Of a stretch of DNA of 64,000 nucleotides, positions 30,116 through 38,510 are shown piece after piece. The number at the start of each line of letters is the position of its first letter. Positions within the stretch are counted from its first letter, which is position 1. The notes below the pieces were generated by a model. The model was not told the DNA's origin and did not search any database. It saw only the letters and a program-made list of their open reading frames with translations. Source of the DNA: Pseudoalteromonas shioyasakiensis (lineage in GTDB: Bacteria > Pseudomonadota > Gammaproteobacteria > Enterobacterales > Alteromonadaceae). Both the position numbers and the translations under genes were made by a program. The stretch covers positions 3,468,501-3,532,500 of the forward strand of contig NZ_CP077770.1 in assembly GCF_019134595.1 (NCBI RefSeq). Reading direction: 5' to 3'.

Positions 30116-30133
30116 AAGGGGCCGAAGCCCCTT
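30116..30133 (-). terminator. Terminator downstream of the Toprim gene
   Basis: On the minus strand AAGGGGC-TTCG-GCCCCTT is followed by a T-run. It lies just past the Toprim gene stop at 30137 and separates it from the hotspot-edge gene. Confidence 0.92.
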
Positions 30134-30136
30134 CGA

Positions 30137-31204
30137 TCAGATATGAACTTTAGGAAAGCCCATGGCTCCGTAAACATTCAGCACATCATTCCAATCCCAA
30201 CTTTTCACGCCAAGTGACGTTGGTATCGGAGGGATCAGAACTTGTGTCAGAATGCCTTTTTGACAGGCTTTTTTCTTGAGTTCATTCGCTGCATTCAGGC
30301 CGGTCTCAGAGAGATCGTGATCTGCCCAGATGTACAGCATTTTCACATTACTTGGTGGTTCAAACCTAGCCAGTAGCGTTGCATTCACAACCGACCAACA
30401 TGTCTGTCCCGTAACTCTGGTAACCGCTAAAGCTGTTTCGATGCCTTCAGAAACACCTAATACCTCACCAGGCTCACCTATCGGAATGGCACCACCAGTG
30501 ATTGTTCTGTCACTTGGTATCGGCATCATCTTTTTAGGCTTTTCAACCGGCGCTTTGAATCCATCTTCACTTAGGTAGATCCGATGAAACGTGGCCGAAC
30601 GCCCTTGCTGAGTAACGATTTTACCTAGCAGCGCTGGGTAGCTATCGATAAACAAGCCATCTTCATCATGGTAAGGCAAGTTTGGATGATACCTCAGCGC
30701 CGAATCCCATTCAGGACGAAGCCGGGTAACAATGCCACGACGATGCATGTAGTTCCAAACTGGTTGCGCACGAGTATCTGCAAGAGAAAACGTTTCTCCC
30801 CAGGTTTGATTCAAGCGATGGATAATCGCTTTGTCCTCTTCCTGCTTTCTAGCCTTCCAGTCAACAGCGTTACTCCGTATTACCCGAGTTGGTACTTGTC
30901 CGGGTTGAATACCTAGAGCTTGACCGATTGCTTCAATAGACTGAGCAAAGTTCCATCCATTAATCCAAGACATCAATTCAAAGCCATCATGAAAGATCCC
31001 GCAGGTGTTACAAACGCCACCTCCGGTATATTCAGCATCTTTGAACAGCCTAAAGCCATCACGACCGCCATGAACAGGACAAGCCACATGACGGCCTTTT
31101 CGAGCAATAGCGGCATCAAGTTCTGGCACCAACGCCGCCAGTATTTGAAGCCATTGGCCATTAAGATATGGCCTTACAGTTTCAATTTGTAAAGGTAACG
31201 CCAT
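30137..31204 (-). CDS. Toprim/zinc-finger primase-like protein
   Basis: A 355-residue protein. The N-terminal zinc-binding part (CPVHGGRDGFR then CNTCGIFHDGFEL) resembles the P4-type primase zinc domain. The C-terminal half carries a Toprim-like fold: VSEGIETALAV with the catalytic glutamate and YIWADHDLSETG with the metal-binding DxD. This fits plasmid/phage primase-like proteins, but the helicase domain is absent, so actual priming activity is an inference. A clear AAGGAGG ribosome site lies upstream. Unlike its neighbours, its Shine-Dalgarno is not buried in a hairpin. Confidence 0.75.
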   Translation of the reverse strand: MALPLQIETVRPYLNGQWLQILAALVPELDAAIARKGRHVACPVHGGRDGFRLFKDAEYTGGGVCNTCGIFHDGFELMSWINGWNFAQSIEAIGQALGIQPGQVPTRVIRSNAVDWKARKQEEDKAIIHRLNQTWGETFSLADTRAQPVWNYMHRRGIVTRLRPEWDSALRYHPNLPYHDEDGLFIDSYPALLGKIVTQQGRSATFHRIYLSEDGFKAPVEKPKKMMPIPSDRTITGGAIPIGEPGEVLGVSEGIETALAVTRVTGQTCWSVVNATLLARFEPPSNVKMLYIWADHDLSETGLNAANELKKKACQKGILTQVLIPPIPTSLGVKSWDWNDVLNVYGAMGFPKVHI

Positions 31205-31295
31205 ATAACCTCCTTAAGTAAAAAGCCGACTCCTACCACAAGTGATAAAAGTCAGCTCTGGGCCTGCATTGAGCCGTTTGGTTAATGCAGGAACG

Positions 31296-31637
31296 TTAGT
31301 CAAGCTGGATACCATGTCGTCTTAATAACCACATGATGGAATCACGAAGCACATCAGGATCGACAACCGCAGCCATTGCGCAAACACGAAAGCAAAATGG
31401 CGTTAATTCGTCATTTTGAATCCACGACAACACATCCTTTCGCAATCGAGTACTGACACGACCGTCTAGCAATACACGGATCGCATCCAATAGAATGCCT
31501 TCGCGTAACTGCCAGATTTCCGTGTCAGACCAAGTGACAGGGGCATCATCAAACTCAAATAGAAATTCGAGCTGTGCTGATGTGTGCTGATGGGACTGCT
31601 TTTGTGATGTAGGAGAATGGGCAATACGCCCATTCAT
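31296..31637 (-). CDS. ICE core hypothetical protein
   Basis: A 113-residue soluble protein (MNGRIAHSPTSQKQSHQHTS at the start, then helical). No known domain is evident to me. Its start overlaps the radC stop by one base, so it is probably translated by coupling with radC. The 91-bp gap to the Toprim gene holds a hairpin (CCTGCATT/AATGCAGG). Confidence 0.6.
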   Translation of the reverse strand: MNGRIAHSPTSQKQSHQHTSAQLEFLFEFDDAPVTWSDTEIWQLREGILLDAIRVLLDGRVSTRLRKDVLSWIQNDELTPFCFRVCAMAAVVDPDVLRDSIMWLLRRHGIQLD

Positions 31638-32134
31638 TACAGATAACCGCGTTCGGCAAGCGAAACGCAGCCCTCGGATGCGACCACGACATGGTCAAGC
31701 GTTCGAATATCAACAAGTGACAAGGCGTCACGAAGTCGATGAGTGATGCGTTTATCAGCTTCACTGGGTTCAGGATCACCCGATGGATGGTTATGAACCA
31801 GTATCACTGCTGCCGCATTAAGTTTCAATGCCCGCTTTATTACTTCCCTTGGATATACGCTCGCCGCATCTAAAGTGCCTTTAAATAGCTCTTCAAATCG
31901 AATAACGCGATGCTTTGTATCAAGAAACAGCACGCCAAAGACTTCGTGCTCATACTCGTGCATCAGTGTTTGCAGGTATGAGAACGCCGACGATGGCTGT
32001 TCAATTTTTCGACCTTTACTCAATCGACTACGGGCAAGCTTAAGCGCCATATCTAAGATATCCGCTTCAGTCACTTGCTCAGGAACGATATAAGTACCGG
32101 CCTCTTCGCCAGCTAAGAACTTTTTGTTTTTCAT
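31637..32134 (-). CDS. radC: RadC-family JAB-domain protein
   Basis: A 165-residue RadC/YeeS-like protein. The JAMM metalloprotease-type motif HNHPSGDPEPSEAD is intact, as is the upstream glutamate in HEYEHEVFGVLFLD. RadC-family proteins are common on mobile elements, but their biochemical role is unsettled. I place the start at ATG 32134; a TTG 12 bases earlier has no better ribosome site. The Shine-Dalgarno GGAGAC pairs with GTCTCC upstream (see leader 32139-32200). Confidence 0.85.
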   Translation of the reverse strand: MKNKKFLAGEEAGTYIVPEQVTEADILDMALKLARSRLSKGRKIEQPSSAFSYLQTLMHEYEHEVFGVLFLDTKHRVIRFEELFKGTLDAASVYPREVIKRALKLNAAAVILVHNHPSGDPEPSEADKRITHRLRDALSLVDIRTLDHVVVASEGCVSLAERGYL

Positions 32135-32138
32135 AGGA

Positions 32139-32200
32139 GTCTCCAAAAAAAAGCGGAGACGAACCCATGCCCTGAAGGGGACGGAATCGTCCCCGCAGGG
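32139..32200 (-). promoter_or_regulatory. Two-hairpin leader of radC, second hairpin sequesters the Shine-Dalgarno
   Basis: In transcript orientation hairpin A (32170-32200) pairs CCCTG with CAGGG and GGGGACG with the following CGTCCCC. Hairpin B (32139-32160) pairs GTCTCC with GGAGAC across a loop that contains eight T. GGAGAC is the ribosome site of the ATG at 32134. Confidence 0.7.
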
Positions 32201-32217
32201 TGGTAAAATTGATGTGG

Positions 32218-33873
32218 TTACTGAATTAACAGTTGTTGTGTTACTTCGAATAACTCACGCTTCAGATCTTTGACGTCGTTAATCACGATGCTTTGAGGAA
32301 AGAATTTCTCAACACTGCGTGTTTGAATCCCGATCCCCAGCAGCTCAAAGCTACTGCGTCTGCACCGGTCAACAATGTCATGCGTGGCAGCCCAATCATC
32401 TGGGTCACCATCCGTTAGCACTATCATTAGCTTTCGCTTCTGTTTTTGCGCTAACAAACTGTTTGCCGCAAACCACATAGCTTGTGCCATAGGCGTACAA
32501 CCTCGTGGTTTTTGGTCAAAACACGCGGCCCGATGTCGAAGCGATTGCTTGGGCAATAACGCGATAGATACTTCCTGATGAATACCTGGAAAATAACTGA
32601 CCGCAGGTACAACACCGGGTATACCTTCCAATGCCATGGCCAAAGCCAAAGCAGCTTCATTGGCAACATGAAAGTACTTGCGATTACCTTCGCCAATGGG
32701 TTTACCCATTGAGCCCGATATATCGACAAGCAAGTGCACAGCAGCATTGGGCGCAATGCGAGGCTGCCTTTGAATAAACAATCTCGACTCACCTGCTTGG
32801 GAAGCGGCAAGACGATGGGTTGCCACTCGAAGACCGTGCCGTTTGGCATGATTCCGACTGTCCTGACTGGACTGAACCATGCCCCTAAGTCGGGCTCGAA
32901 TTTGAGCGGACTCGGAAGCCGATAAAGTCAAAATGTCCTCATCACCCAACATAGCTTGCTCTGCTTGGGGCAAACTGAGTGGAGTAACGCCCTGATGTCC
33001 TTCAGCTTGTTCCGACAACACTTCTGCCACTTGTGCAAAGGTATCGGGTTCAAACTGAGCGGCACTGGCCTCTAAGGCTTGTCGCAAATTGTCAGCTTGA
33101 TCAGAGTTATCTGAATCCCCGGTTTCAGCAGCATCCCCTGTTGCAGACGAGTCTGTTTCCGGGGTTTGACTACCACTACTGTTATTGCTGTCATTACTCG
33201 CATCTTGTCCAATGTCATTACCGCTATCAGCATCCGACTCATCCTGTGGTGGACGAGATTCTTCCTCCAACATGGCAACAATGGCATCGACAAGTTTCAG
33301 CACTTCACCTGTAGAGCCTAAGCTAGGCACTGCTGTCAGCATGGCGCTTAACCGGCTCATCGCTGCGGCAGGAAAGAGTTGTCTCACTCTTTCATCAACA
33401 GCTTGATACAAAGGCGTCAGCGATTCCTGACCCAGAAAATGGCATCTCAAGCGAAACAACAACCATGCTTGCAAGTTAGATGCAGGCTCAGGCTGTTCAG
33501 GTACACACATTTGCTGTGTGCCCACCATGTACTCAATCACTTGCGAAATACTGCGCCGGGTTCCGGGGTAATCCTTTGCCAATTCGTTTTCAATGCGAAC
33601 GTCCTCAATGATATTGAGAAGTGCCTTACGGATCGGTTTGGACGACGCCTTCTGCACCATTTCAAAATTAGTATGCCGAATATGCGCCGCTTCATGAGCC
33701 AGATAACCCCAAGCTATCTGTTGATAGTGTGGGTCGTCTGGGTTTGCTGTTGGGATCACAATCCGCTCACCATCGGTAAACGCATCTTGTCCTTGAATAA
33801 GCACCTTCACACCAAACTTTTCGCCATAAGCGGCGGCAACGATTGGCAGTGCGTTTTTTAATGGATGATTCAT
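32218..33873 (-). CDS. CobT-like protein with zincin-like and von Willebrand A domains
   Basis: A 551-residue protein with an HEAAH metal-binding motif near residue 58 (YLAHEAAHIRHTNF), an acidic low-complexity middle (about 205-270, rich in D, S, E, N), and a C-terminal VWA domain. The MIDAS motif DISGSMG and TDGDPDDW are visible in the VWA domain. It resembles CobT, which works with the AAA ATPase CobS in cobalt chelation. Here a CobS-like ATPase lies in the same cluster but no cobalamin genes do, so a different AAA/VWA chaperone role is more likely. What the pair acts on is unknown. Confidence 0.8.
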   Translation of the reverse strand: MNHPLKNALPIVAAAYGEKFGVKVLIQGQDAFTDGERIVIPTANPDDPHYQQIAWGYLAHEAAHIRHTNFEMVQKASSKPIRKALLNIIEDVRIENELAKDYPGTRRSISQVIEYMVGTQQMCVPEQPEPASNLQAWLLFRLRCHFLGQESLTPLYQAVDERVRQLFPAAAMSRLSAMLTAVPSLGSTGEVLKLVDAIVAMLEEESRPPQDESDADSGNDIGQDASNDSNNSSGSQTPETDSSATGDAAETGDSDNSDQADNLRQALEASAAQFEPDTFAQVAEVLSEQAEGHQGVTPLSLPQAEQAMLGDEDILTLSASESAQIRARLRGMVQSSQDSRNHAKRHGLRVATHRLAASQAGESRLFIQRQPRIAPNAAVHLLVDISGSMGKPIGEGNRKYFHVANEAALALAMALEGIPGVVPAVSYFPGIHQEVSIALLPKQSLRHRAACFDQKPRGCTPMAQAMWFAANSLLAQKQKRKLMIVLTDGDPDDWAATHDIVDRCRRSSFELLGIGIQTRSVEKFFPQSIVINDVKDLKRELFEVTQQLLIQ

Positions 33874-33932
33874 GGGAGTCTCCTAATCATTAGGGGGAAT
33901 ACTCCCTCAGCGGGAGCGTTTCCCCGCTGGGA
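33874..33932 (-). promoter_or_regulatory. Two-hairpin leader of the CobT-like gene
   Basis: Hairpin A (33908-33929) pairs CAGCGGG with CCCGCTG. Hairpin B (33874-33906) pairs GGGAGT with ACTCCC and CCTAAT with ATTAGG, burying GGAG, the Shine-Dalgarno 6 bases before ATG 33873. Confidence 0.7.
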
Positions 33933-33942
33933 ATGTAAGTGT

Positions 33943-34383
33943 TTAAACCTGTGCTTTTAGCTTATCCAGGTCGTATTTTTGACCTAACCAAGCCACCAAT
34001 TGAGCTGGACTCTCGTGCTGTTCAAATGACGTTTTAAGCTGGTCTAAACTCAGGATGTCATTCAATGTCAGACCGTACTGGTCTTGTAACTGAGTAGACA
34101 CCTCGTGTTGATATTGCAGCCAGGCCCGCTCAAAAGCGGTTTGCTGCAATGCCATGTTTGGAACAAATACCATGGCCGTTACCCAAGCTCCTTGTGCGTC
34201 CGCATCTGCGATCAGCACAGGGTTCTTGGGGATCACGACACTATGTGTTGAGTACGACCGTTGTACTAACGCTCGACAACACGCCACTTCTGGTATCGAT
34301 TCGCTTTCAACCGCATCAGTCACACCACGAAAATGTGGTTCAAACTGGTTCAGTTGGCTGGGGTTATGGATGGTTGATTGCAT
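33943..34383 (-). CDS. ICE core hypothetical protein
   Basis: A 146-residue soluble protein without a domain I recognise. It lies between the CobT-like and DUF3150 genes. It begins MQSTIHNPSQLNQFEPHFRG and ends KYDLDKLKAQV. The gene has its own structured leader, as do its neighbours, and its ribosome site AGAGG is paired in that leader. A role alongside the CobS/CobT-like pair is inferred from position only. Confidence 0.6.
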   Translation of the reverse strand: MQSTIHNPSQLNQFEPHFRGVTDAVESESIPEVACCRALVQRSYSTHSVVIPKNPVLIADADAQGAWVTAMVFVPNMALQQTAFERAWLQYQHEVSTQLQDQYGLTLNDILSLDQLKTSFEQHESPAQLVAWLGQKYDLDKLKAQV

Positions 34384-34388
34384 AATTT

Positions 34389-34437
34389 CCTCTTACATAG
34401 TTCAGAGGACATGCGCCCTTAAGGGCAACATGCCCTC
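34389..34437 (-). promoter_or_regulatory. Leader of the 146-residue protein gene with two mutually exclusive hairpins
   Basis: Hairpin A (34405-34437) is long: GAGGGCATG pairs with CATGTCCTC around GCCCTTAAGGGC. Hairpin B (34389-34408) pairs CCTCT with AGAGG, the Shine-Dalgarno. Both use bases 34405-34408, so the RNA could switch between a closed and an open ribosome site. Confidence 0.6.
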
Positions 34438-34444
34438 AAGGACG

Positions 34445-35398
34445 TTAGAAATAAAATGAGTTTGGTACAGTCGAACCAAGGTTTGGTCTGACGGTTGGTT
34501 GTGGTATTGCACGTAAGTTATCTGCCTGAGCAGATACTGGCGGTGCGGGTTTAGGTTCAGGTTTGGGCATCAGTTGTCTGATATCCAATTGACCTTCACC
34601 GTGCATTCTCATCTTGTCTGGATCAGACAAAATTAAAATGGTCGCCATCAGTTCGTGATAGAGATTGTCTGTCACAGGGCCGGTCTTCGGCAGACGAACA
34701 AATAAATTGTCCATCGCTTCAACCATTGGCTGAACTCGATGATCCAGGAAGGACAAACCATCCAACTTGTCTCTTAACCGTTTGAGAGGATTAAGGGCTC
34801 GCTGGCTGATTTGATTCTTACCTGCAACGGAACGCTCAAACAGTTCGTTGGCATCACGAGCCACCTCCCTAAAGAGGGTGTGTCCCATGCCATTGACCTT
34901 GTCATCTAAGCCACCAGCTTGGTCAGCCGGTTGCATTCGATAGATGGCATAATCGAACTGAAGCCGTTGTTCCACGTCTTCGATGGGTGACAGCGCACGC
35001 CGGATTGCATCTGCAAATTCCGGGTGTTTTGCAACCCAGTCAAAAGTCACCTGATCATAGTTGTCCAAGAACAACTGCTTGCACTGCGCAAACTCCTGAC
35101 CTATACGGTCAAGTTCTGGAACAATTTGATCAATTCGGTCTTCAGGGACGGCATAGCCACCTAAGAACCGCACACCGACTTGCTCACACAAACGCTGCGC
35201 TTCTTTCTTAAGCCTTTCAAAGTTCGCCAATGCCTCTGGGTCGCAAATTTTTTTACTCCCTAAGCTGGCAACATCCTTCGGAGGAAGTTGGCTGCCATTG
35301 GCTAATCTGAAATCTTCAGGCCTTAGCTTTTTTCTACCGCTCCAGATGGAACAGTCGATGTGACAAATCAAAAGTTTGTCGAGGGTTTGAATACTCAT
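34445..35398 (-). CDS. DUF3150-family protein ending in SFYF
   Basis: A 317-residue helical soluble protein matching DUF3150, a family found beside CobS/CobT-like genes on mobile elements. No catalytic motif is evident. The middle shows RLKKEAQRLCEQVGVRFLGGYAVP and helical repeats. Its C-terminus NSFYF is almost the same as that of Exo and similar to that of the WGR protein in this cluster. Its leader carries a Shine-Dalgarno-pairing hairpin. Confidence 0.75.
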   Translation of the reverse strand: MSIQTLDKLLICHIDCSIWSGRKKLRPEDFRLANGSQLPPKDVASLGSKKICDPEALANFERLKKEAQRLCEQVGVRFLGGYAVPEDRIDQIVPELDRIGQEFAQCKQLFLDNYDQVTFDWVAKHPEFADAIRRALSPIEDVEQRLQFDYAIYRMQPADQAGGLDDKVNGMGHTLFREVARDANELFERSVAGKNQISQRALNPLKRLRDKLDGLSFLDHRVQPMVEAMDNLFVRLPKTGPVTDNLYHELMATILILSDPDKMRMHGEGQLDIRQLMPKPEPKPAPPVSAQADNLRAIPQPTVRPNLGSTVPNSFYF

Positions 35399-35399
35399 A

Positions 35400-35465
35400 G
35401 TGCATCCTCATGCGAGATGGGGACGCACCACTCCCAGCAGGAGCAATGGCCCCCGTTTGGGTGGT
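35400..35465 (-). promoter_or_regulatory. Two-hairpin leader of the DUF3150 gene
   Basis: Hairpin A (35427-35465) pairs ACCAC with GTGGT and GGGGGCCA with the following TGGCTCC-like arm. Hairpin B (35400-35428) pairs GTGCGTCC with GGATGCAC (one G-U pair), burying GAGGA, which lies 7 bases before ATG 35398. Confidence 0.6.
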
Positions 35466-35496
35466 AGTAGTTGACGCGCTAATGGCAACATCACTA

Positions 35497-36267
35497 TCAG
35501 AAATAGTAATTTTGCGAATCAGGCGACGATTGGTTGAGATCGATTTTCGCAGGCATTAAGTCCAGTGCTTCAGCTATCGGGCGAACCCGTTCTAAATCAC
35601 TGCCTAATAACCTCAATACATCTTTTTCCAACTTCAGTTGGTCGGATACTTCTATTCCTTCAGGACTCGCTACTGTGAGCGAACACAGTGGCGGTATTTG
35701 ACGCTTAAAGGCCAGTAACAGCAACAATGGCCACGGGCCATCATCAGTGTTAACAATGCCAGCGCCTTCACCTGACACCATGCTGATTTGATTGGTACTA
35801 GGTAATCCGCTTTTGCAAAACCCTAATGACCATTCTCCAATCCTGACCTGGTTATCATCAATAACAGCCAAGCCATAGGCTTCAAGCAGCTTTGCCATAT
35901 CGAACAACGCTTTTTGCGCCAGCGAGATTTGGCCATTGACGTCCTTGCGAGTACGAAACTCCCAACTGACGTTATTGGCGCACGCGACGCTATCAAGCGC
36001 ATTTGAAAGTTCAAATGGCCGCCCTTGATGATCAATGCCGACTTGTCCAACCAATCGATAACCCTTGTTGATTTTCTCATTGATTCTTCGGTCTGCTTCT
36101 GCGTTAGGATCAGTCGAATCAATCAATCGCTGCTGCGACAATTGACCAGCTTTTCCAAACCGAACTTCAATCTCCTGGTTATCTGATCCAACGTAAATGG
36201 CCCATTCTTTGGCTGTCCCATCAGAATGACTGTAACGGTAAAGAGCAAAGCACTTTTCCATCTTCAA
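35497..36267 (-). CDS. WGR-domain protein ending in NYYF
   Basis: A 256-residue protein. The first 75 residues (CFALYRYSHSDGTAKEWAIYVG through FGKAGQLSQQRLIDS) fit a WGR-like domain, a nucleic-acid-binding module seen in PARP-type and AAA-associated proteins. The rest is unrecognised. Its stop follows QNYYF. The start overlaps the CobS-like stop by four bases, so it has no leader of its own and is probably coupled to that gene. Confidence 0.6.
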   Translation of the reverse strand: MKMEKCFALYRYSHSDGTAKEWAIYVGSDNQEIEVRFGKAGQLSQQRLIDSTDPNAEADRRINEKINKGYRLVGQVGIDHQGRPFELSNALDSVACANNVSWEFRTRKDVNGQISLAQKALFDMAKLLEAYGLAVIDDNQVRIGEWSLGFCKSGLPSTNQISMVSGEGAGIVNTDDGPWPLLLLLAFKRQIPPLCSLTVASPEGIEVSDQLKLEKDVLRLLGSDLERVRPIAEALDLMPAKIDLNQSSPDSQNYYF

Positions 36268-37223
36268 TCCTCCCAGTGGTCACCGAAGACATCAGCGGCA
36301 ATACGGTGAATGGCTTCTCGTTGCTCCAACTCTGCACGAGCCGTCAAAGACCGAACCAGTGCATATTCCACTGCGTTAGGAGCGCCTTTAAAAGCAAGTG
36401 TTAACTTTGCCCAGCGCACCAAGGTCCGAGTAGACATGGTGATACTAAGCTCAGCACCGCCATCCGCGCCCCCAATAAAAAGACGACGAATGTCACCAGC
36501 CACCTTCACCATTTTTTGGCGAAAGACTTCTGGCAAGCCCGGCGCAACGTTCTCCAGAATGGTTTCCTCTACAGATGGCTCTGCATAGGTCGCTTCGATG
36601 ATTCTAAAGCGATCAAGAAAAGCCAAATTCTGTTGAAGCACACCTTGATACAAGCCCGTTTGATCACCGCTGCCCGCACTGTTGCCGGTAGCGATAAAAC
36701 GAAACTTGTTATGTGGCATGATGATCTCTCCGCCATTTTGTGCGATGACCAACGGGGCACCTTCCAAAATGTCATTGAGTCCAGCCAGTTCAGCAGGCTC
36801 AGCAAGATCCATTTCATTAATGATCAGCAAATGGCCATGCTTTACAGCCAGTGCCAGCGGTCCATACACAAAGGTCATGTTGCCATTAACCAGCGTGTGG
36901 TGACCGATAAGATCGGACAACTCCAATCGACCGTGCGCAGTAATTTGCTGAACAGGCCAATTCAATCGAGAAGCAACTTGGCAAATTAGCGAGGTCTTAC
37001 CGCATCCAGTGGGGCCTGTAATATACAAACCGTCACCGTCTGGGTTAGACAAAAACGCCAATATGTCACGTAAGTCTTCTTTTCTAAAAACATACTCGTC
37101 CTTGCGAACGGGAATGTTTGGATGGGTAGTGTCGGCACCAAATCCTTCCAGAACGAAAGCATCAGGAGCCGGGACATTAAACGCTTGATTCACTTGAACC
37201 AAAAATGGGGATTGTTCAGTCAT
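36264..37223 (-). CDS. CobS-like MoxR-type AAA+ ATPase
   Basis: A 319-residue AAA+ ATPase. Walker A GPTGCGKT (70-77) and Walker B LLIINEMDLA are intact, with an arginine-finger region near FRFIATGN. It resembles CobS, the ATPase partner of CobT, and MoxR-type ATPases that work with VWA proteins. The VWA partner is encoded four genes downstream. I chose ATG 37223 because it has GAGG six bases upstream; the frame is open further upstream but has no start with a ribosome site. Its leader has a Shine-Dalgarno-pairing hairpin. Confidence 0.85.
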   Translation of the reverse strand: MTEQSPFLVQVNQAFNVPAPDAFVLEGFGADTTHPNIPVRKDEYVFRKEDLRDILAFLSNPDGDGLYITGPTGCGKTSLICQVASRLNWPVQQITAHGRLELSDLIGHHTLVNGNMTFVYGPLALAVKHGHLLIINEMDLAEPAELAGLNDILEGAPLVIAQNGGEIIMPHNKFRFIATGNSAGSGDQTGLYQGVLQQNLAFLDRFRIIEATYAEPSVEETILENVAPGLPEVFRQKMVKVAGDIRRLFIGGADGGAELSITMSTRTLVRWAKLTLAFKGAPNAVEYALVRSLTARAELEQREAIHRIAADVFGDHWED

Positions 37224-37229
37224 GGTAAA

Positions 37230-37285
37230 CCTCATCTGTTTTGACGAGGCCCCATGCCCCAACAGGGACTGAAGTCCCCGTCGGG
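37230..37285 (-). promoter_or_regulatory. Two-hairpin leader of the CobS-like gene
   Basis: Hairpin A (37257-37285) pairs GACGGGGACT with AGTCCCTGTT. Hairpin B (37230-37249) pairs CCTCGTC with GATGAGG (one G-U pair), burying the Shine-Dalgarno GAGG six bases before ATG 37223. Confidence 0.65.
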
Positions 37286-37432
37286 TGGTGTGTTGATTGT
37301 GGTATGGCTGTGTATGTAAGAGTTCAGCTCGCTCTATCATTCGTACCCAGCATTGGCTACGAGTGAAACTGCTTTATGATGCACTCAATGTAAGCGCATG
37401 AGAAAGGAGCCGAAATCGGCTCCAAGTGAACG

Positions 37433-38449
37433 TTAAAAATAAAATGAGCTCGGCGAGTCACCTGGCAGAACCAAGTTCTCTTGCTCAAGGCTGATTTTGA
37501 TTGGTGTTTCAACGGGCTGCTCTGGCTTATTGGTGCTGATACGCAACCGCTCTTGTGGCGCTTTTCGGTAAGCGGCTAAAACCTGTTCATCCAGTTCGCC
37601 TAATTTATCGGTGGCCAATTGCTTATAGTCCACCGTGCCCGCCATCATGTAGCGGCTGAGTTTGACCCCAGCATAATCCGCATGAGCGTAATTACCCATC
37701 ATAGCGACCAATTTTGACTGAGCTTCTCGCATTTCCTCTTTCAAAGATTTAATGTGATTTTCCAGTCGGACCACTTCGGAATGTGCTGAGCAATACTGCC
37801 GAGACAGCGATGTCCAGCGGTATTGGGCTTCACCCTTGGGAACAAAACAATCTTGTTCAGGGCATTTTGACGGTTCTTTTTTGGTCTGTACTAACTCCCA
37901 AAACTGAAGCGCTGTTTCTTGCAATTCAGTTAAGAACGCCGCGTCTCGTTGTATTTCAAACTCAATCAGTTGATCCTCAAAATAGAATACCAACCAACCA
38001 CGCGTGCTATTGGCGACCAGTATTTGATGCTGTACTTGTACCCAATACAACTGGTACGCCTCGCTTTGTTCTCGGTGAGCTTGCACATCCTCAAAAACTG
38101 ACTGGCAAGGACATTTCAGTTCAACGGGTTCGCCCGCATCGTTGATGCCATCAAAGCTGGCTCGAAAGATTGCGTTATGATCGGCTTCTGCACATAACGG
38201 CAGAAGAAAGTCATTATGCGCATTATCAAATGCTCGCCTTGCTTGAGGCTCCAACCGTATACCGCGAAGCACATTTGGATTATTCGACAGGTCTTCCGGT
38301 AATACGAATCCAGTTTTTTCTGCCCATAATCGCCAAGGTGTTTTGTAGGGTGAACGCCCCATAATAATTGGGGCTTCAGATGCCGTAACCCCTGCAATGC
38401 GCCACTGGTGCCATGCAGGAGTACGTTGTGATAGGTCGATAACCTTCAT
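37433..38449 (-). CDS. exo: Exo, lambda-type YqaJ exonuclease
   Basis: A 338-residue 5'-3' exonuclease of the YqaJ/lambda Exo family that resects DNA ends for the Bet annealing protein. The catalytic region is visible in ASFDGINDAGEPVELKCP (D...ELK), preceded by RGIRLEPQARRAF and followed by QVQHQ. In SXT/R391 this pair promotes recombination between ICEs and so generates hybrids. The C-terminus is SSFYF. The leader upstream has two hairpins. Confidence 0.93.
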   Translation of the reverse strand: MKVIDLSQRTPAWHQWRIAGVTASEAPIIMGRSPYKTPWRLWAEKTGFVLPEDLSNNPNVLRGIRLEPQARRAFDNAHNDFLLPLCAEADHNAIFRASFDGINDAGEPVELKCPCQSVFEDVQAHREQSEAYQLYWVQVQHQILVANSTRGWLVFYFEDQLIEFEIQRDAAFLTELQETALQFWELVQTKKEPSKCPEQDCFVPKGEAQYRWTSLSRQYCSAHSEVVRLENHIKSLKEEMREAQSKLVAMMGNYAHADYAGVKLSRYMMAGTVDYKQLATDKLGELDEQVLAAYRKAPQERLRISTNKPEQPVETPIKISLEQENLVLPGDSPSSFYF

Positions 38450-38452
38450 ATT

Positions 38453-38502
38453 GTCTCCTTTGAGGGGGAGACTCCCCCGAAGGAGAGAACTCCCCTTCAG
38501 GG
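38453..38502 (-). promoter_or_regulatory. Two-hairpin leader of exo
   Basis: Hairpin A (38475-38502) pairs CCTGAAGGGGAG with CTCTCCTTCGGG. Hairpin B (38453-38472) pairs GTCTCC with GGAGAC, the Shine-Dalgarno three bases before ATG 38449. The stem is identical in sequence to hairpin B of radC, though the loops differ. Confidence 0.7.
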
Positions 38503-38510
38503 TTAAGTGG

